NCBI GenBank assembly: GCA_946644025.1
Contig: CAMPCG010000142.1
Span: 1-7,311 of the forward strand
From: an uncultured Prevotellaceae bacterium
Lineage (GTDB): Bacteria > Bacteroidota > Bacteroidia > Bacteroidales > Bacteroidaceae
Length of the DNA: 7,311 nt
Direction of reading: 5' to 3'
The notes under the pieces are model-generated. The model ran no database searches. It worked only from the letters and a program-made list of their open reading frames with translations, and was not told the DNA's origin. Within the stretch, counting starts at the first letter, position 1, and every line of letters starts with the position of its first letter. The position numbers and the translations under genes were made by a program. This document shows positions 5,903-7,311 of the stretch, piece after piece.

Positions 5903-7251
5903 AAAACTACAGTCTCACTCTCCTTCTTCTTCTCTTTGCCGTCCTGCAGGGTCGGGCTGAGGGCGAAGAAATGGAGTCGGCCACGGAGGCCGTCAAGAAC
6001 ATGGGCCTGGGCTGGAACCTGGGTAACACCCTCGACAGTAATTCCAACGACACGCTCAACATGTGGATAGAGCGGTGGACCAGCCGCCGTCCGCAGGACT
6101 ACGAGACCGCCTGGGGACAGCCCGTCACCAAGCCCGAGCTGATGAAGCTGATGAAGGATGCGGGCTTCAACGCCATCCGCGTGCCCGTTACGTGGTATCC
6201 CCACATGGAGGCCAAGTTCAGCTTCAGCGGCAACAGCACTGCCTGGAGCCCCTCGAAGGACGACATCGGCAAGAAGATTAAGGCGGCCTGGATGGAGCGC
6301 GTGCATGAGGTGGTGGACTACGTCATCAGCAACGACATGTACTGCATCCTCAACATTCACCACGACACCGGCGCCCACGATGCTGCATGGCTCATAGCCG
6401 ACGAAGACTCCTACGCCCGCCAGCACGAGCGCTTCGAGGCCGTGTGGCGGCAGATAGCCGAGGAGTTCCGCGACTATGGCGACCACCTGCTCTTCGAGGG
6501 CTACAACGAGATGCTCGACGTGAAGCGCTCCTGGTGCTTCGCCTCGTTCAATACCGACGGACAGTACAACGCTGCCATCGCCAACTCGGCCTACAACGCC
6601 ATTAACGCCTACGCCCAGAGCTTCGTCGACGCGGTGCGCTCCACGGGCGGCAACAACGCATGGCGCAACCTGATTGTCTCCACATACGGCGCCTGCAACG
6701 GCGACGGCTCGTGGAACAGCCACCTGCAGGACCCGCTGAAGAAGATGAAGCTGCCCGATGACGACGTCGAGGGCCACCTGATTTTCGAGGTACATTCCTA
6801 TCCCGACATCTCCAACTTTGCCAATGCCAAGAAAGAGCTGCGCAGCACCCTCTCCAAGCTGAAGACCCACCTTGTGTCGAAAGGTGCGCCCGTCATCATC
6901 GGCGAGTGGGGTACGCTCGACGGCAACGACTATGTTAACCATCGGGCGCCCTTCCTTGACTTTTGCCGCTACTTCGTTGAACAGGCCAAGCAGAACGGCA
7001 TCGCCACCTTCCACTGGATGGGACTCAGCGACGGCGATGCACGTGCCGTGCCCGAGTTCAACCAGCCCGACCGCGTCGAGGCCATCGTCAAGGGCTATTA
7101 TGGCGAGGAAGGCTATTCCAACGCCATCGCCTCGACGGTCATAGCCCGGCCGGCCGACGATGCCGTCTACACCATCAGCGGACAGCGGCTGCAGTCACTG
7201 CCCCAACAGAAGGGCATCTATATACAAAACGGAAGAAAAGTCTTGAAGTAA
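5899..7251 (+). CDS. Secreted glycoside hydrolase family 5 endoglucanase-like enzyme
   Basis: The product is 450 residues. MKNYSLTLLLLLFAVLQGRA is a Sec signal peptide with likely cleavage after residue 20 and no lipobox. The GH5 (beta/alpha)8 domain runs from about 25 to 403. It shows GLGWNLGNTLDS (36-47), ETAWGQPVTKPEL (69-81), AIRVPVTW (92-99) with R94, LNIHHDTG (151-158), LLFEGYNEM (197-205) with acid/base E204, EVHSYP (297-302), VIIGEWGTLD (332-341) with nucleophile E336, and HWMG (372-375). These fit an endo-acting beta-1,4-glucanase or xyloglucanase; the ETAWG...PVTW block recalls GH5_4, but I cannot assign the subfamily. The acid/base is followed by Met, where many GH5 enzymes have Pro. 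Residues about 415-450 form a short tail, VYTISGQRLQ...KGIYIQNGRKVLK, like the end of type IX secretion C-terminal domains but much shorter. It is the last gene of the visible operon. Confidence 0.92.
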   Translation: MKNYSLTLLLLLFAVLQGRAEGEEMESATEAVKNMGLGWNLGNTLDSNSNDTLNMWIERWTSRRPQDYETAWGQPVTKPELMKLMKDAGFNAIRVPVTWYPHMEAKFSFSGNSTAWSPSKDDIGKKIKAAWMERVHEVVDYVISNDMYCILNIHHDTGAHDAAWLIADEDSYARQHERFEAVWRQIAEEFRDYGDHLLFEGYNEMLDVKRSWCFASFNTDGQYNAAIANSAYNAINAYAQSFVDAVRSTGGNNAWRNLIVSTYGACNGDGSWNSHLQDPLKKMKLPDDDVEGHLIFEVHSYPDISNFANAKKELRSTLSKLKTHLVSKGAPVIIGEWGTLDGNDYVNHRAPFLDFCRYFVEQAKQNGIATFHWMGLSDGDARAVPEFNQPDRVEAIVKGYYGEEGYSNAIASTVIARPADDAVYTISGQRLQSLPQQKGIYIQNGRKVLK

Positions 7252-7257
7252 GACTCT

Positions 7258-7275
7258 TCAACTTTCTCAAGTTGA
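7258..7275 (+). other. Small hairpin after the GH5 gene
   Basis: TCAACTT (7258-7264) and AAGTTGA (7269-7275) form a 7-bp inverted repeat with a TCTC loop, starting six bases after the GH5 stop. It is AT-rich and is not followed by a T-run, so it is a weak terminator candidate at best. The real end of the transcript may lie beyond the window. Confidence 0.4.
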
Positions 7276-7311
7276 GTAGTAAGAAGTAGTAAAAGGTAGT
7301 AAGAAGTAGTT
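7276..7311. repeat. 10-bp tandem repeat GTAGTAAGAA, running off the window
   Basis: Units lie at 7276-7285 (GTAGTAAGAA), 7286-7295 (GTAGTAAAAG) and 7296-7305 (GTAGTAAGAA), then a partial GTAGTT to 7311. The array starts 25 bases after the GH5 stop and its full length cannot be seen. Its position just after a gene matches the other short tandem tracts here. Confidence 0.75.

Noticed and set aside
5884..7014. 376-codon open frame on the - strand
   Set aside because: It lies opposite the GH5 gene and has valine/glycine-rich shadow composition.
7258..7275. Intrinsic terminator after GH5
   Set aside because: The stem has only 7 bp, is AT-rich and is followed by purine-rich repeats rather than a T-run.

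Overview
The window reads as a GC-rich Bacteroidales genome, most likely Prevotellaceae. Four things point there: a DUF4251-type lipoprotein, a short GQR...KGIY..NGRKVLK tail on a secreted cellulase, a TAnnTTTG-type promoter element, and AT-rich leaders without clear Shine-Dalgarno sites. All five genes lie on the + strand and all appear to encode exported proteins; the export signal of the first is off the window. No RNA genes, CRISPR array, transposase, SusC/SusD pair or regulator gene is visible.

Layout: (1) 3-2435, a 5'-truncated GH3 beta-glycosidase with an inserted PA14 domain and a C-terminal Fn3-like domain. Its catalytic domain carries a perfect four-copy heptanucleotide repeat (351-378). 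(2) 2436-2887, an AT-rich intergenic region of 452 bp. It holds an octanucleotide repeat field with inverted ends, a perfect 36-bp palindrome followed by a T-run (terminator), four exact-spacing 22-bp tandem repeats, and a TAACTTTG promoter element. (3) 2888-7251, four closely spaced genes that probably form one transcript: an uncharacterised secreted protein, a GH51 alpha-L-arabinofuranosidase, a DUF4251 lipoprotein and a GH5 endoglucanase-like enzyme. (4) 7252-7311, a small hairpin and a 10-bp tandem repeat running off the window.

Together the enzymes fit breakdown of plant cell-wall polysaccharide. The GH5 would cut a beta-1,4-glucan-type backbone, GH51 would remove arabinofuranosyl side groups, and GH3 would release terminal glucose or xylose from oligosaccharides. 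Arabinose-decorated xyloglucan or a mixture of hemicelluloses is plausible, but the substrate cannot be fixed from this window. The enzymes are ordinary family members. The less expected features are the short tandem repeats of period 7, 7, 8, 10 and 22 bp at gene ends and inside the GH3 gene, the repeat array ahead of the operon promoter, and the unrecognised first gene of the operon.
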